This document shows, one piece after another, positions 47,596-61,520 of a DNA stretch of 64,000 bases. The DNA is taken from NCBI RefSeq assembly GCF_021018805.1, contig NC_086258.1:5371081-5435080 (forward strand), written 5' to 3'. The translations under genes and the position numbers were made by a program. The notes beneath the pieces were generated by a model, which was not told the origin of the DNA, searched no databases, and worked only from the letters and a program-made list of their open reading frames with translations. Numbering within the stretch: the stretch's first letter is position 1; each line of letters begins with the position of its first letter. Source of the DNA: Prinia subflava. Its lineage: Eukaryota; Chordata; Aves; Passeriformes; Cisticolidae.

Positions 47596-50500
47596 TCACC
47601 CGCCGTGCAAAGTTGAGATGAAAAGCACATTATCCTGGTCCTGGAGTTTATAATCCAGCTCACCCTGCAGGCCAAGAAAAAAAATGAAAAATTGTTTAAA
47701 TGTCATTTCCAAATACAAGCTGCAAAGAGAAAACAGCTCATAAAAAGATGGTGAGTATTAGGGAGAGCAAAAGGGGACAGACTGATGTTTTCATCATAAC
47801 AGAAGCAAAGGTGAGAGACCAGCCACAGTGCTGATGCTCATCACCCCACATGGCTTTCTGGACCAGGGTTCTGACAGAACAGGTGGTTGCCTGAGGCAGG
47901 GCAATGGTGAGGGGCTGTTTGTTGTCTGAGAAGGGAAGACATTTACCAGGTGCCTGTTTGAGTTGAAATCTCCCTGTGGCCTTTACCTGCCAGGCACCGC
48001 CTGACGTCAGGGAAGGTGGTTCTGTGTGGGGCCCAGGTGCCCCCATGCTGTCACCCCACACGTGGGGAGACCTGCCAGCAGCCAGAGGTGCAAACCCCAG
48101 TTCCAGAGACCAGGGAAAAAGGGTGATCTCCCTTCAGACCCTGTCTGGCTGATGAGACTCAGCAGGTTAGAGAGAGGCTCCAGGCTTTTGAACAGCCACA
48201 GTACAGGAGATAGATTCCAGCCTGCCCCTTCCCCCTCAAATATGAGATGCTTTGCTTGGGGCAAGAATCAGAAATAGCTTCTGTGAGAGCAACCACAGAA
48301 CAGAGAGAGCAATATTTTCAACAAAGAAAGTCAAACTGAAGGAGTACAGACCATTAGTTCCCAGTCTGCCTCGTTGATGAGCACCAAAATTCCTGGCCTC
48401 CTGCAGAATAGAGAAAAATAATTAGGATATAGGGCTGCTAAAAAGATCCACAAATAGTTAAGAACAAGGGATGTCACAGCACAGATCACCAGCTGACTGC
48501 CTATAAAGCCAAAAAAGAGATCCTAGCATGGAGGTGGAAACAGGTACAGTCTGTGCCCTTTCTAGATCAAATAAAGGGGACGCAGGAGTAATCCCAAAGC
48601 TCATTTGAATGAAAAGGCACCGTTCCGAGGATGCTCCAGGATGACTGCATTTCCGTAGCAGGCAGAAAAGCCAGGTAATTAAAACCCACGCACGACACTC
48701 AGGCTCAGAGAGCTCAGTGTGAAGGCAGGGAAAGCCATTCTGGTGCCCCTACCAGAGGCACTAAACACCTGGGATCCACTCCAAGCCCCTGATTCTAAGC
48801 AAAGGGATTCCCCCTCTTTGATCTTCAGTGTCCTGCAATTGTCTCTCCTGTTACCAGGGGACCTGGCACATGCTTCAGCTCACAAAGATCTGTGACGAAT
48901 GTTAAACACCCCCAGCGCCACCCCGCAGTCAGGGATGGCTTGCACAGCTCACTCTGCTCCATTTCTCCTGCCTTCCTTTTTTTTTCCTACCCCCCTCCAT
49001 AAGACTGGCCCCATTTTGATAATAAAAATACATTTCCCAGAAGAAGTATTTGTTGGCATTTCTCAGAATGACTGCTTCAGTCCCAGTGATGTCAGCAGGG
49101 AACAGACAGACCTGCTAAAACTCCTGGAATAGAGGATACAGGTACTTCTCTGTTCCAAGTGACAATGAAGAGAAAGTATAAATGGCCCTGCTTCGTGTTT
49201 AAGGTTTAAAGATTTGGGGTGAGGGCTGCAAAAGATGCTCTCTGTGGACAGACATAAGGGATACCTCCCTTAAGCAAATCCTGTGCTTTCATGGTCACTG
49301 ACTTACTCAACAGGAAATCTGCCCCAGAGGAAAAATCCCCCAGACTGTGGGGATCAACAGAGGAACACCAGGAAAATTCATAACAGTTGTACTTACACAG
49401 ATTCCCCTTGGATAAATAACTCTGGTCGCTCTTTCAACAGATTCTGTTTGATCCACTTGAGCAGGTTTCTGATATCCCCTGGAAGAAGGAAGGACAGGGT
49501 TTACAAACTAGCTGATGGCTCCCGGTGATGCCAGAGCAAAGTGATTGTTTATCCACGAAAGGGCAGATGAGGAACATGCAGGATGGACGGGGATAGCTGC
49601 AAAGAAACTCAAAGACAGTCCTGTCTCCATGGTTTGGCAGAAGAGGTTTCCCATAGAAAACTCATCCCACAAAGAATAAATGCAGCTCCTGCTGAAGCAC
49701 CAATCTGGCAGCAGATTCCCAATGTTCAGGTCTCTGACACACGTCCCATATCCTGTGTATTATCTTGTCACCCAACAAATTATGTATAATTCTCTTATGC
49801 ATTTAATTAGATTTAAAAAGTCCAAACAAGCAAGCCTAAGAACCTGAACAAAGACAGACACTTTTGCACCAAAACCAGCACAAACTCCTGGAGACATTGG
49901 GAGCTCTGGGGCCCAAACCTCTCCATGGCCATGCATTAAACAGACAGGAGAGCCCTGGCCCAGAGTTGCATTTTGGACATTTACAGCATCCCTCAGCATC
50001 ACACCTGCTGCTGTGGAGTGTTCCCCATGCTGTGCCTGCTCCCTCCTTTTACACTTTATGCTTAGAGCTTCTTTATTAAAGCTCAGCCTTTATCTTTCCA
50101 TTTCAGTAGGTGACAGGAAGGATTTGTCTTCATGTAAAAGGAGGAGGAGACACTGCTGGCGGGTTTTTATAGTATCAATTTTACTTTGTGAGGCAAAAAC
50201 AATTTCTTTAGTGATAGCATCAGTTAATTTCCTATTGGAGAGGTGAGAAGAGACAGAGGGGGGAACAATCCTTTACAGGGTTTAGAGAAGCTGACAAATT
50301 GCAAAGTGGAGTTCTCCTGCATTTGCCTCTATATTTCACCATTCCACAAACTACTTCATCATTCCAAATCCACAATCAGTTATTCTCCCGGGGCTCCTTT
50401 AAACAGCCCTTTGAAAGCCCCAAAAGAGTTTTGTTTGTTTTCAAGAAGCAAAGAAGCTTTCTAAAGGCACAAATGCACCAGTGAGGGCTGCAGCCCCGCT

Positions 50501-53500
50501 CCAGGAGGAGCAGGGATGGCAGCATGGGTTTCTTATGTGAGGTAAGCTCACTGCAGTCATGAGGAATCTTTCCACACGTGCTTCTCTGAGTTAAATTCTC
50601 TCTGTATACCCTTCCCCATGTGTTTGCTTCATGACAAGCAATAATATATGCATTTGTAGTGGCCTGGCTTAGGCCAGGCCTTATCCCAGGATTTTATGGG
50701 ATCATGGATGTTATCCAGAGCCAAACTGGAATTGTTCCAAATAATGTCACCCTCGTTGCTCCTGTCACACCCAGGATGAACAGCCCTGGTGTGGACAGAA
50801 GCACATCAGCCAGGCAATGGGGATATGTCCATCTGCAGCAGATGGGGGTCTCTTCTCCCAGGGAAAGGGGGAGGGGAATGCTCTGAGATTCCCCTCTGTT
50901 CCCCCTGCTTTCCCAGGGCACTGGTGCCTCCAAACCAGCACTCTGACCCCAAAACCCTGATCTCACCACAGCAATGCCCAGAGCACAACAGGTATTGCTA
51001 CCTCCAAGCACTGGATCACTCTGATCTGGGCAAAGGAGCTGCTTTGTGCCTCAAACCTGAGCTAGATCACCTGCCTGGGGCCAACCCACGAGCGCCTTGT
51101 AATGACACGTAGTTAAAAAGAACAAAATAGAGCATTTTCTACCTCCTTCCTAGCAACATGCACCAGGGACAGGGAGCACCACTAAGAAGGTATGTGTATT
51201 TACACACATATACATACATACATACATACACATATATGTACACACACACTCACACACACACTACTGCGGTCGGTCAGCCATCAGAACAAGAGTTAACTAC
51301 ATTCACCTTCCCCTGAAAAACGCTGCTGCAACATCAAGCCCTCAGGATCTCACACCCAAATGGCTCCCGCTCTCCATCACCAAGACATGAAAGCTGTAAA
51401 GGAAGGAAGATGGAGAGGAGGCTCCAGGAGAGGGAGGGGTTGTGAAGGGGACACCAGCCCCACCGCAGCATCGCCCGCGAGCTGTTTCATATTTATGCAC
51501 TTGCAGCAGGGCACACAACAATGGGCTGTGCCATATACCATTCTCCTTGCATGGAATAAGCAGCCCTTTCCTCTGGGACCTTTCAGGAGAGATCATTTAA
51601 ACACAAACACACTGCACTAGCTGGATAAAAGGCAGCCACCTAGAAGCAGCCTGGACGGAGGGGTGAGAGCACTGATTTATTCGAGGCTGAGCTGGAAGAC
51701 TCCCGCGCCCCATCTCCTTCCATAACAAATGTTATTTTCAGTCCCACCTGAGCCAACATTCATCTACTCCTGCCCAGAAGTCACATACACACATACTGAA
51801 GAATTTAAACAGTAGAAAAAACCCAGACACCCCTATGCATGCTTGGAGCTTGCCCACTCCAAAAGGTACAAAAATCAAGACCCTTTCTCCACAGCCAACT
51901 TTAGGACAATACCTTCATCTGCTTTATCAGCACTGAATTTTTTCACCCACCTTCATTTCTCTGTGTCCCATACACCATTATTACAAGAACAAATCAATTA
52001 TAAAGGATGACAGATGACCAAAGCCACACCAAAACTATCTCCCACAAGTAAGATATTGATAAGGAACAAGATTGCTTCCACTGTAAGTGGTCTGTGGAGA
52101 AGCCATCTTGCAGCTCAGTGCCTCAAATAGCAGTCTTGATCAACAGCTCAGGACTGTGTTCTCATGATGGAAATAATAAGAGGTAAATTATAGCACAACT
52201 GCTTATCTCTTGCAGTTGACATACGTAGTGTTCCTAAGACATTTTCTTTCTGATACTATGCTATGGGTCTAACAGGTTTTCAGCTCCCTGGGCCAAGGAT
52301 TTTCTGTGCAAACAGCAGGTTCTCTACAGATGACATATAAAGAAGGAAAAAATCTCAGCCTGGTCAGGCACCACATCTGCTGACAAGTTAAACCATCATT
52401 ACAATGCAGTGATTTCACACTCGTGTTGGTTTGAAGCTGGCCCCCATCACACAACAGAGGCATCTGCTTTGGCAGGAGCACAGTTGTACTACAGGTGCTG
52501 TGACTTGGCTGCAAAACCTGCTGTGCATTTTGGCTCCAGAGGGAGGTTCAGGTGAGAGCTGAGACAATACAGCATTTTGCTCCAGCATCACCAGCTCGAC
52601 CTCAGCTCATCCCAGTAATGATGTATTTTACCACTGCTGCACGCTCTTACTGAAATCTTTTTGGTAGCCTACTCCATTTCACTCACAGTAAACAAATATC
52701 ACATCAAAAAATGCACTCTTAATTCTCATTAACCATCCTCACCATTGGCAGCATCAGAGGAGAAACAAGACTGAACCAGCCAAGGAAGGGGAAATATTCT
52801 CAAACTGCAGAGGAGGGACTGAAGCACATGGTAGGAAATCCCTGTCTTATTTCCACGCAGAGACAGCTTCTGCTGCCTGTGCTAATAGTATATCAACCCT
52901 CTCCAAATTCTTAGGAAAAAATAATCTAAAGTTAATTAAAAAAAAAAAGAAAAACCGACAAACGTTTGAGAAAACTGCTTAGTTCAAGTGCACAGATGGG
53001 AGCCCAAGCCCACAATAAATGCAGAAAAGCGATCACCCAGCGAAACACAGCGCTCACGAAAACGAGATGTGTGCTTGCAGTGACACAAAGTCATTGCCTT
53101 GTCACGCAAGAGGATGGGATGCAGGAACTGCAGTGAGCACACACAAAACCAAACAGCCTCGGCTCCTGTTCAGCCCAGCTGCACCACAAACACTCCTGGT
53201 TGTGGCAGGGAGAACTGCACACTCTGCTCTGTCCTCCTGCAAATCCTCCAAGGCCTGACCTCCTGCACTGCCCCAAATGTTTCTTCATCAAGAATCTGCT
53301 GAGCTTCCTCTGCAACAGGAATGCATCTAATAGTCCATTTTAGCACTGCCTGGGTTCATCTGCACCCTCAAAAGCAGGGCTGAAATCCATAGATCTTTCC
53401 TAGCTCAATAAAACCTCCTGGGCCTGACAGATCCATCAGTGACAACTCAGAAAAGAGGGCACTCGCTGTGTGCAGAGAGAAGCCAGGTGCCTCGAATAAG

Positions 53501-56500
53501 AAACACCAAGCTGGGTGTTGCACTAGAAGGACCTCACAATGAACTGATAAAGGTGCAGAAACATGGAAGGATTTTGTGCAACCCTGAGACCAGTTGACAC
53601 AGACACACAGCCCTTGGCTCCCAGGGAGCTGCACAGGTTGCTCATAGATTCACACACACATGCAAGGACCAGACACTTCAGTGTCCTCTGCCTTAAAATC
53701 CACATATAATCTTGCACAAAGCCTCGAAGGGCACCCAGAAGGTGTAATTACACCCATTTTCTTGCCTTGCTTGCAGAACTGGGAGATTATTTCAGGGAAA
53801 TTGGGGAACCCTATAAAGGCTGAACCATGGAAAATTCCCTTCTGGTCTGCAGTAAATAAGATATATGTGGCACTGGTCACTAAGGGGTCAGTGCTGCAGG
53901 AGCACAGCGCTTTCCCGGGCCGCCCTGCGGACACCTCCCTGTGGGGTACCATTTCTTTGACCCAGAATAAGATCATTTATCATACTGACCATGGCTGAGC
54001 TCCAATTTGCTGAGGTCACTAACTCTGGACGAGCGCTGCTCCACCCACATTCTCAGCCACCGGCCTGTAACCATGACAAAGCCCCTTCCCTGCCGCTCCT
54101 CTGCCATTATTCCCCCTGCCTGCATGGAAATGTATGGAAAAACAATTTGTATGTCCCTTTCCCTGCTCGAGCAGCTTGTTTTCAAAACAGACAAGCCAGC
54201 TCCCAATACCTGCTGCTCTTCCAGGTGCATGGCTGCTCTTTGCTCTCGGATCTGAGCAGACCCTCCAGGAATCTGCTCTCTAAAAGAGCTCAAAACCAGA
54301 TCTAAGGGAACCTTCCAACTCCTCCAGCCTCCCATCTGATATGCAAATCACTCTCTGAAGCAGACCATGGTGTGCCATAAACTGCAGAAGAAGACCTGGA
54401 ATGGCTGATATAAATGGAGTCACAGGCAAATGGATTTGGTATTACACAGAGTGAGCAGCCAGGCAAATTTTGCAGCAAGAGCAAAATTCATTTTCTCTGA
54501 CAAGTGTACAAGCCAATCCTGCCACACACTGGAATGGGCAGTGATTTAAGTACTAGGAAAGAAATTAGGGGGTAACTACAGCCAGGCATAAGAGAATTGC
54601 AATTGCTGCTCTCATCTGTTCTTGTCTGCTACAAATGAACACCAAGGTCTTGGCTTCTGTAATTTTTAATTGTTTTAAGATGTCTTTTTCTTGCTTCTCA
54701 TCTAGAAAAGCAATGCTCTTCTTAATTTTCTTGTGTCCACAAAATGGAAAAGGATCACAGAGGTCTTTCACAGCCTTCCTGTTAGCAGTGAGTACTCAGA
54801 TCCCAGCTATCACCCAGCAATTCTCAGCCCTTTTAATCACAATGCTTATGAACTGCAGAGGAGCTGCTTGGGATCTTCCACTCCCCACAGATTGCTGGTA
54901 GGGAAATACAAGTTCAAGGGATCTCCAATCCCACTGCTAGCCAGCAGCAAGCCTCCAGATCCATCAGCTCCCATGACAAAAAAGCAGCTTCGAGCTGATT
55001 CTCAGGGTAAATCTAATCCCTACTCATTTCCAAAGTCAGAGCATCTAATCCCGTAACACCCAACGCTATTGTCACTTCAGGTTCCCCAATAAATGCCAGT
55101 GCACCAAACTGTCTCTTTTAATTAGGATCACAGATCACTAGTGTTGGCCCAGGGTCTTGCCTCTCGTTCAGAATTGTCAAAGGAAGGAGCTGAGAGAGCC
55201 TCAAACACTATTGCCCTAGCAGTGAAGTACCAGCCTGGGGATCACAAACATTAAAAAAAATCATCTCCTTAACAGGTCCTGTGATTTTATCCCTCTGCCA
55301 GTGCAGAATTGTTCTCAACAAAAGACCATCCTGAGCCTTGTCTGCTCTGATTTTAAGAGGTTTGAGCACTGTAGACCTGCTACCAAACCCCAAGGAGACT
55401 GTGCCATGGTCTAATAGTTTTTGCAGTCAGAAATCTTCTGCTAATGCACTAAACTCCCATTTCTTCATTCCTCCCTATCAATCTATGCTAGATGATATTG
55501 CATCATGCTGCTATAATCTGTCCTTCCCAATGATAAAGGAGATATCCCACCTCATCACTTTTACATTCATTTATCCTGTTTAACCTTGAATGTTACTGGT
55601 TAATTTTTTTTTAAGCTCTCAGTAAGACAATTCAGAGAATGCATTACTAACCACCAATGTAAAGCTTTGCCAAAACCCAGCAAACTGAAATTTCCCCTTT
55701 CTCCTATTTTCCTGGTGTCTGAGTTTTGGGTGTGTGCACAGGCATTGAGGGCTAAAAAGGAAAATCTTATTGCTATTAAAGAGACTCCACAGAGCTGATG
55801 TGCAACCCCACACCACGGAGGAAGGTGCTGCTCCTGCCAGAGCAGAGAGGGATTCCCTGGCAGCCTGGCACTGCTCTGCACGCAGCCAGCCCAGCCGAGG
55901 GAATTCCCTGGGCTGGGCTCTCTCCCTGGCACTGCCAGCTGGATCAGAAAATGCCTTGAAGTCAAATCCTTGCCCCCCTCCCAGCCTGGCTGGTGGCTGT
56001 GTCCCCTCTGGCTGCTGGATGAGTCAGTGTCTCAGCTCAGCGCAGGAAACTGCTATGATTTTATTCCTCTAAATACAGAAATCGCCTCTCACTTTTGGGC
56101 TCAGATGTGCTTTGCTATTATTAGACTTTCATACAGGGCCAAGCACCATTAAACCGATTCCAGTCCACCCAACGCAGCCACCCCCACAGATACTCCAAGC
56201 CCCTCAGTCTTACTTGAAAGGGAAAAAGAAAGGGCCAGTGAGATGATCAGGGTGGAGGAGAAGGGGGGGTAAGATTTACAAGTGAATGGAGGTAAGAATG
56301 GAGCAGTTTGTGGGATAAAGGAGCTGCGGAGGGAGCTTTACAGATGTGCAGAGGGACGGCGGCTCATTGTTTAATTAAGCAGAAAGTGGCTCTTTTGAAA
56401 AGCAATTTTGCACAGGAGCTCTGAGCTCAGCAAACAACTCCTGCGAGTGAGGGCAGGAGGAGAAAGGAACAGCTGGCCCGGAGCCGTGTGAACCGCATGC

Positions 56501-59500
56501 TAAGCGGTTTAAAGGGCCCGGATCCTCCTCCCCAGCCCTGCTCCGCTGCCACCCTCTGAACAGCGCTGTCAGCACAGCAAATCCCGCCGAGAGAAAAGAG
56601 GGAGAGCAGGGGGGTGGCACACAGGGGTGATCCTGCTAGGTATCCGCACTGCAATACAGCGGCTGGGAAGGAGGGTGTAACAGCCAGGCTTTGTTATCCC
56701 AGGGATTTGGTCACACACAAGAGCTGGTTTCCCAGTGCCTGGGAAGCTCCAGCCACAATGAATTGGGATGAGCTGATCCGGTAAAGCGGCTCCACGGCCT
56801 CCCAGGAGGGAGATGGGACTGCTCCTGTGAGGACAAGCGTTTATTTCCCTGTTCCCTCTAAAGGGAGCCGTAGCCTCGCTGGGACAGGGACCTGGAGCTG
56901 AGCCCCACGCCAGGAACTGCTCGATCTGCAAACCCTGCTCACCCTGGCTGCTGGCAGTGCCTCCAGGTCTGAGCTGGTCCAGCCTGAGCTCTCACCCTGC
57001 ATAAGGCACTGAGCCCCCTTCCCCTGCCACCAAATCTGTAATTTCCTGCCTAAAAGAGATGCACGAGTGGGATGCACGAGGAGGGGAATAACCCAAGTCC
57101 TTTGAGAGCTACAAGTACCACACACTGTGGTTAAAAAGATTTGACTGCATGAAGTTCCACGGATCTATGGGGGTTTTTCTACCATTCTTCTAATAAGCCT
57201 CTACATTAGCAAATATATTTTTATTCTTTCTTTGGAGCAAGTTTTCAAATGTTAGGAATAATAAACAGAGCAATAAAAGCATGCCAGAATATTAATGACT
57301 CAACTACGATGTACTACCCAGCACTAGGCACTTACCAACAGCTAATGCCAACTGCTGCTCTGGATTTTACAGGTTCTTTTGGCCCAGCACCCCAGTCAAC
57401 ACTGAACACATGCCATGCTGTATTCTGTGAGCCACCCTGCCTGTAACATAGGTCTGATCTCTCAAGATCCCCAGGCTCTTTTCCGAGGAGATGAATGCTC
57501 CCAAGTCCCCAGCAGTCCTCCATGCTGTGCAGAACAAGGCCCCTGGAAAGCAGAGCTCTCGAGGAGCACACCATGCTCTTCTCTACAGGGATTCAACATA
57601 AGCAGCATTTGGAAGATTATTTTAATTTTCCTTCTTAAAAAAATCTGACTGGCAGTGGACTTTTTTCCCTAGAGTTTTGGTAAAGAGAAACCACAAACAA
57701 TTACCAAATCACACTGATTAATAATTTAACCTTCCAGACTTGTAAAGTGCCAAAACACAGTGTAAATTCTTGATTAACCCAGAAGGTCCCAGTGAGCACC
57801 AGTGAAACTAGCCACTGCTGCTCCAAAAACACAAGTCCCACCACTGAAGCCACAGGAGAAGGTGGAATTCAAAAGTCTGTGACAGCAGCTGAGCAGGCTG
57901 CAGCACAAGTGCCAGACACTTTACACAACCCCAGCCTCCGGGTACAACATCCAGAACACAGCACAGCAGAGAGGTTTTGTAAACACTCCTCATCAGATGA
58001 TGTTGCTGAGCTAAACCTAAAACGACTACAAGGGTTAAACAATGCCAGTGACTTCCTACCCTTCCCACCGCATCCATGCAACTCACATGGCCAAGACAAA
58101 TCCACCACTGTGAGTCCCAGCGAGATGGAGGAAGGAGCTCCAGCATCACTTGCAGAGCAGTCATACAATGATCTATTTGATTACTGAAGCACTCGGTTAA
58201 ATTACTGTGGCTTGTTTCAGGAGGAGGCTGCCAAATACATTTTCAGTTTTTAATCTAGGGTTTCTCTCTTTTATGCTCCATTGTCTCTAATAGCCTCTTA
58301 GATGCTTGAAAATAAAGTTGATTTCCCTGCCAATTTAATCCTCTCTCCATGTGACAAATATCGTTATTCCCCCAGCTGCTTCTCCCACACACACTGTTTT
58401 TATGCAGAAGAAGCCAACAGCGCATAATGCCTTTAGATCCTCAAACAACATTATCAGTGAGATCATCAGAATAGCCAGAAATCTGGGACAAGATTCTTGT
58501 CTAACTTGAGGTCTTCTTTCTGCAGCAGCTCTACAAGATTACACAGTCCTGCACAAAGTGCGGCTTAGGTAAATCTGCTGCCTGTGCACATACACCACAC
58601 CTTTCCAAGTTCCCACTTTGGCAGCAACTTCAAAATGCAGGCTGAGACAGCTCTGCCTTGGAAATAAAGAACTGCTATTTAATTGACATCAGGATACAAA
58701 ATGCCCCTCGGATAATAAAAATAGGTCCTGCCACGTGGCTGTACCCCTCGTGGCTTGCTCTTGTCCCATTTGCAGCTTCCTTCCTCCTACCTTTCCCAAT
58801 CCCTCCAGGAGTCCATCTCCAGGCATCAGAAAAGGACAGAGAATCAATTTTCTTGAAAAAGTTAACTGGATCTGAAACCCACCTACTTTCCATCTAGTGC
58901 CTGTTTACCAGGAGAAAAGAAATGACCACACAAAGAGTTTGCTCAAGCAACATTATATTTTAGAGAACATTGATTGCCCCTGCCAACTGTGGAGCACAGC
59001 TTGTTTTATTCATGTAAATATTTGTAGGTATTTCTTCATATAATCTCCCACCTCCCTTCACTTCTGGGATATATTAAAAAAATGCCTAAAGAATTAAAAT
59101 ATAGGTGGGCCCAATAACCCAGAGAGAAGCAACTGTTCTGCAAAAAGGAGGACAAAGACAAAAATAACCTAGAAAAAAGCAAGAGTAGGTAAGAGAGGCC
59201 TAAATGCCCAAAAATAAACTTGGCAGCTAATGAAATCACTTAAAATGGGGTAAGAAGTGCAGGTCTTCAAGCAGTGTTCATACTACAGGTCTTTCCCTAG
59301 AGAATTCAGTGATGGACGTTCAGGGTAAGGCATGCAACAGGATGTGCCAAGCAGAACTGAGCTGTTTTATTTCTCTAATCATTGCAACTCTGGCTGCACG
59401 AGGGCAGCAGGGACCTGGCTATGTACATCTTTATTTACCCAGAGATAGGAGAGTTAAAATTTCCTAGTGTGAACAAGGGAAATACACGGCATTAGGAACA

Positions 59501-61520
59501 ACATAAACTTGCAAGAAAAATATTCATATTTTCTGATATAATTCCATTGATTCCTCACCACCACAACACAATTGTCTTCTGGAAGTATCATGAGGGGTGT
59601 TTTCAGTAATCCCTTACTGTCAGACATTCAGGCCAGCTCTGCCTGCCCCATCCCTGGGCAGGGTGCAAATGTCACTACAGCAGCTGCCTCAGCTCAGTTT
59701 ATGCTGCTCAGATGCTGCAATCTACAACCAGCCCCAGAATGAAACCTCCCTGACAGCCAAGCACAGGACAGCAGCAAAGCTGGGGAGCTGACAAAGGGGG
59801 TGCACTGCCAATTCTGCCACTCCTGTCACAGGGATAGCAGCGTCTGGAAAACAAGGCAGCGGGAAAAGCTGGGAGCAATAATGTGTCAGCTGAATCCGGA
59901 ATGAACCACTGGAGATCGCTGAATTTGAACCCTGAGGCTGAGACAGGGAGAGATTTATCCCCCAGGATAAACACAGATCCTACTAAGGCTGCAGAAGTCT
60001 TCCCTGCAGCTTCGAGTGGGAATGGATCAGGCCACATACAACTGCACCACTGACAGCCATCGGGCTGGAGGGATCCCTCCTTGGTACTAACACCCTCCCC
60101 TCCCCTGGCAGAAATAAACATCTCCTGTAATAATCCCTTTTTCTTCAGCATCTGATCATGGCTTGAACACCACTAAAACAGTGGGCATTTTAAATTTGCA
60201 GAACATGGAAGAAAATTATGCTCTAGCCCCCAAGTTTATAAACCAACTAAACAAGTGTTTTAGCATTTCTTTGCTACCTTTTGTTTAAGGATCTTAAGTG
60301 CTTCAACAGTGCTGGAATTTAATGCTGAATTCTCTTGTGATACATGAAAGTATCGCTAGCAACAGGGGAAAGTTAAGCAACATGACTAAACTCACAAAGC
60401 AAATCAGCATCAGGTCATGTTTCTGGAGCCTCAGTCCCTGTCCTTAACCACAAGATAACACAATATTTCAGTATTCCTGTTACATTTGAATTACACATAC
60501 TTATGCCCAAGCATCAAAAGCACTTCTGCCAATCTCTAATTACTTCCAGGCACAGCAAAAAGATTTCAGGCCTGGAGGTTCCCAGCACACAGATTATGAT
60601 ATCAGCCATTTGTGAGATATTGGTTGCTAACATTCCTTCATGGCTTTGTGTTATTTTGGTTTATAAATACACTCCAATAGCATAAAGCAATGCTATCTAG
60701 CTGGAAAAATTCAGAACATACCATACCTGTGGCAAAATTACACTACAACTGAAGTATGCACACAAGTGAGTTAGTGCTGAATTGCTCAGAATTGATATTC
60801 CAAATTGCAAACCAGGAATTATGACTATTTATCCCTGGCAAATAAAGTTCTGGTTTTTCTTGGAGGGAAGACCATAGGCAGGATGGCCAGCATCTCATTT
60901 GAGCATTAGGCTTACTGTTTTCAACTGCAGAATTCATATTAAAATTATAACATTTACTTGAAAGGTCAAATGAGTAGATGAACAACATTTATGTTACATT
61001 GCTACATCCCCACATATCTATACACCACATAAATACACACACACACACACACATATATATGTATATATGTATACATATATATATATACATGTGCCTCCAG
61101 GAAACCTCAGAACAGGCAGGAAAAAACAAAGGGGAGAGGATGTCATTGGTGGTTTCAAGTACCAAGAAAGACAAACATAGACTTGATGGAAACATCCAGA
61201 GGCTGTTGTCTATCCAGCAGGAGGGAGGCAAAAGTCTTAAGGAAGGACTTGATTCACAAGTGCTTAGAAGACAGGAAAGACCTCAGACTTTGAGAACTAA
61301 CTCGTTTGCCAAGCTGCCTGATCCATGGCATGTCTGAAAGAGCTGTAAAAATCCTTTGATCCTCGCTGGCAACTTTAAGTGCTGTACAAACCAGCTTCGT
61401 TTCATTTGCTGTTACTCTGTCAAGTTACCCAACAGGTTCTGATACTCACAAGGCTCTGGTTGACAGGGCAAAGTCACCTGATGCTTTTTGACACCATCGA
61501 ATAAGAGTTCTGCACCACCT
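47596..61520 (-). CDS. URM1: Ubiquitin-related modifier 1 (partial: exons 2-5)
   Basis: Ubiquitin-fold sulfur carrier for tRNA wobble-uridine 2-thiolation; it can also be conjugated to proteins. MOCS3 activates its C-terminal glycine as a thiocarboxylate. Minus-strand coding exons: 61520-61450, 49478-49397, 48400-48352 and 47664-47596 (stop). They encode about residues 12-101 of the 101-residue family protein: [18 protein letters not shown], then [20 protein letters not shown], then [16 protein letters not shown], then [20 protein letters not shown] with the obligatory terminal Gly-Gly. Exon 1 (start and about 11 residues) lies beyond 64 kb. The 49-base exon has a non-consensus donor, GTCTGT. 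The intron between 61450 and 49478 is about 12 kb, long for so small a gene. The gene looks functional. Confidence 0.95.
50661..50680. repeat. Perfect 8-bp inverted repeat
   Basis: GGCCTGGC-TTAG-GCCAGGCC forms a perfect eight-pair GC-rich stem with a four-base loop inside AT-rich intron sequence. No associated RNA family was recognised. Confidence 0.7.
51191..51262. repeat. Compound (CATA)n/(CA)n microsatellite
   Basis: Alternating purine-pyrimidine tract of tacata, catata and cacaca units over about 70 bases in URM1 intron 2. Confidence 0.85.
61034..61091. repeat. Compound (AC)n(TA)n microsatellite
   Basis: A run of AC dinucleotides passes into TATATGTATA units over about 58 bases, some 360 bases from URM1 exon 2. 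Confidence 0.9.

Larger units (their letters stand above)
49479..61449. other. URM1 intron 2 (about 12 kb), no gene seen
   Basis: Relatively AT-rich non-coding sequence. It contains a CA/TA-type microsatellite (51191-51262), a perfect short hairpin (50661-50680) and another AC/AT microsatellite (61034-61091). A 131-codon open frame at 57792-58187 begins with GTG, matches nothing known and was not accepted. No CR1 copy or RNA gene was recognised. Confidence 0.5.

Noticed and set aside
57792..58187. 131-codon open frame in URM1 intron 2 ending SYNDLFDY
   Set aside because: Looks protein-like but starts with GTG, lacks splice partners or a promoter, and matches nothing recognised. Expected by chance in 12 kb of intron.
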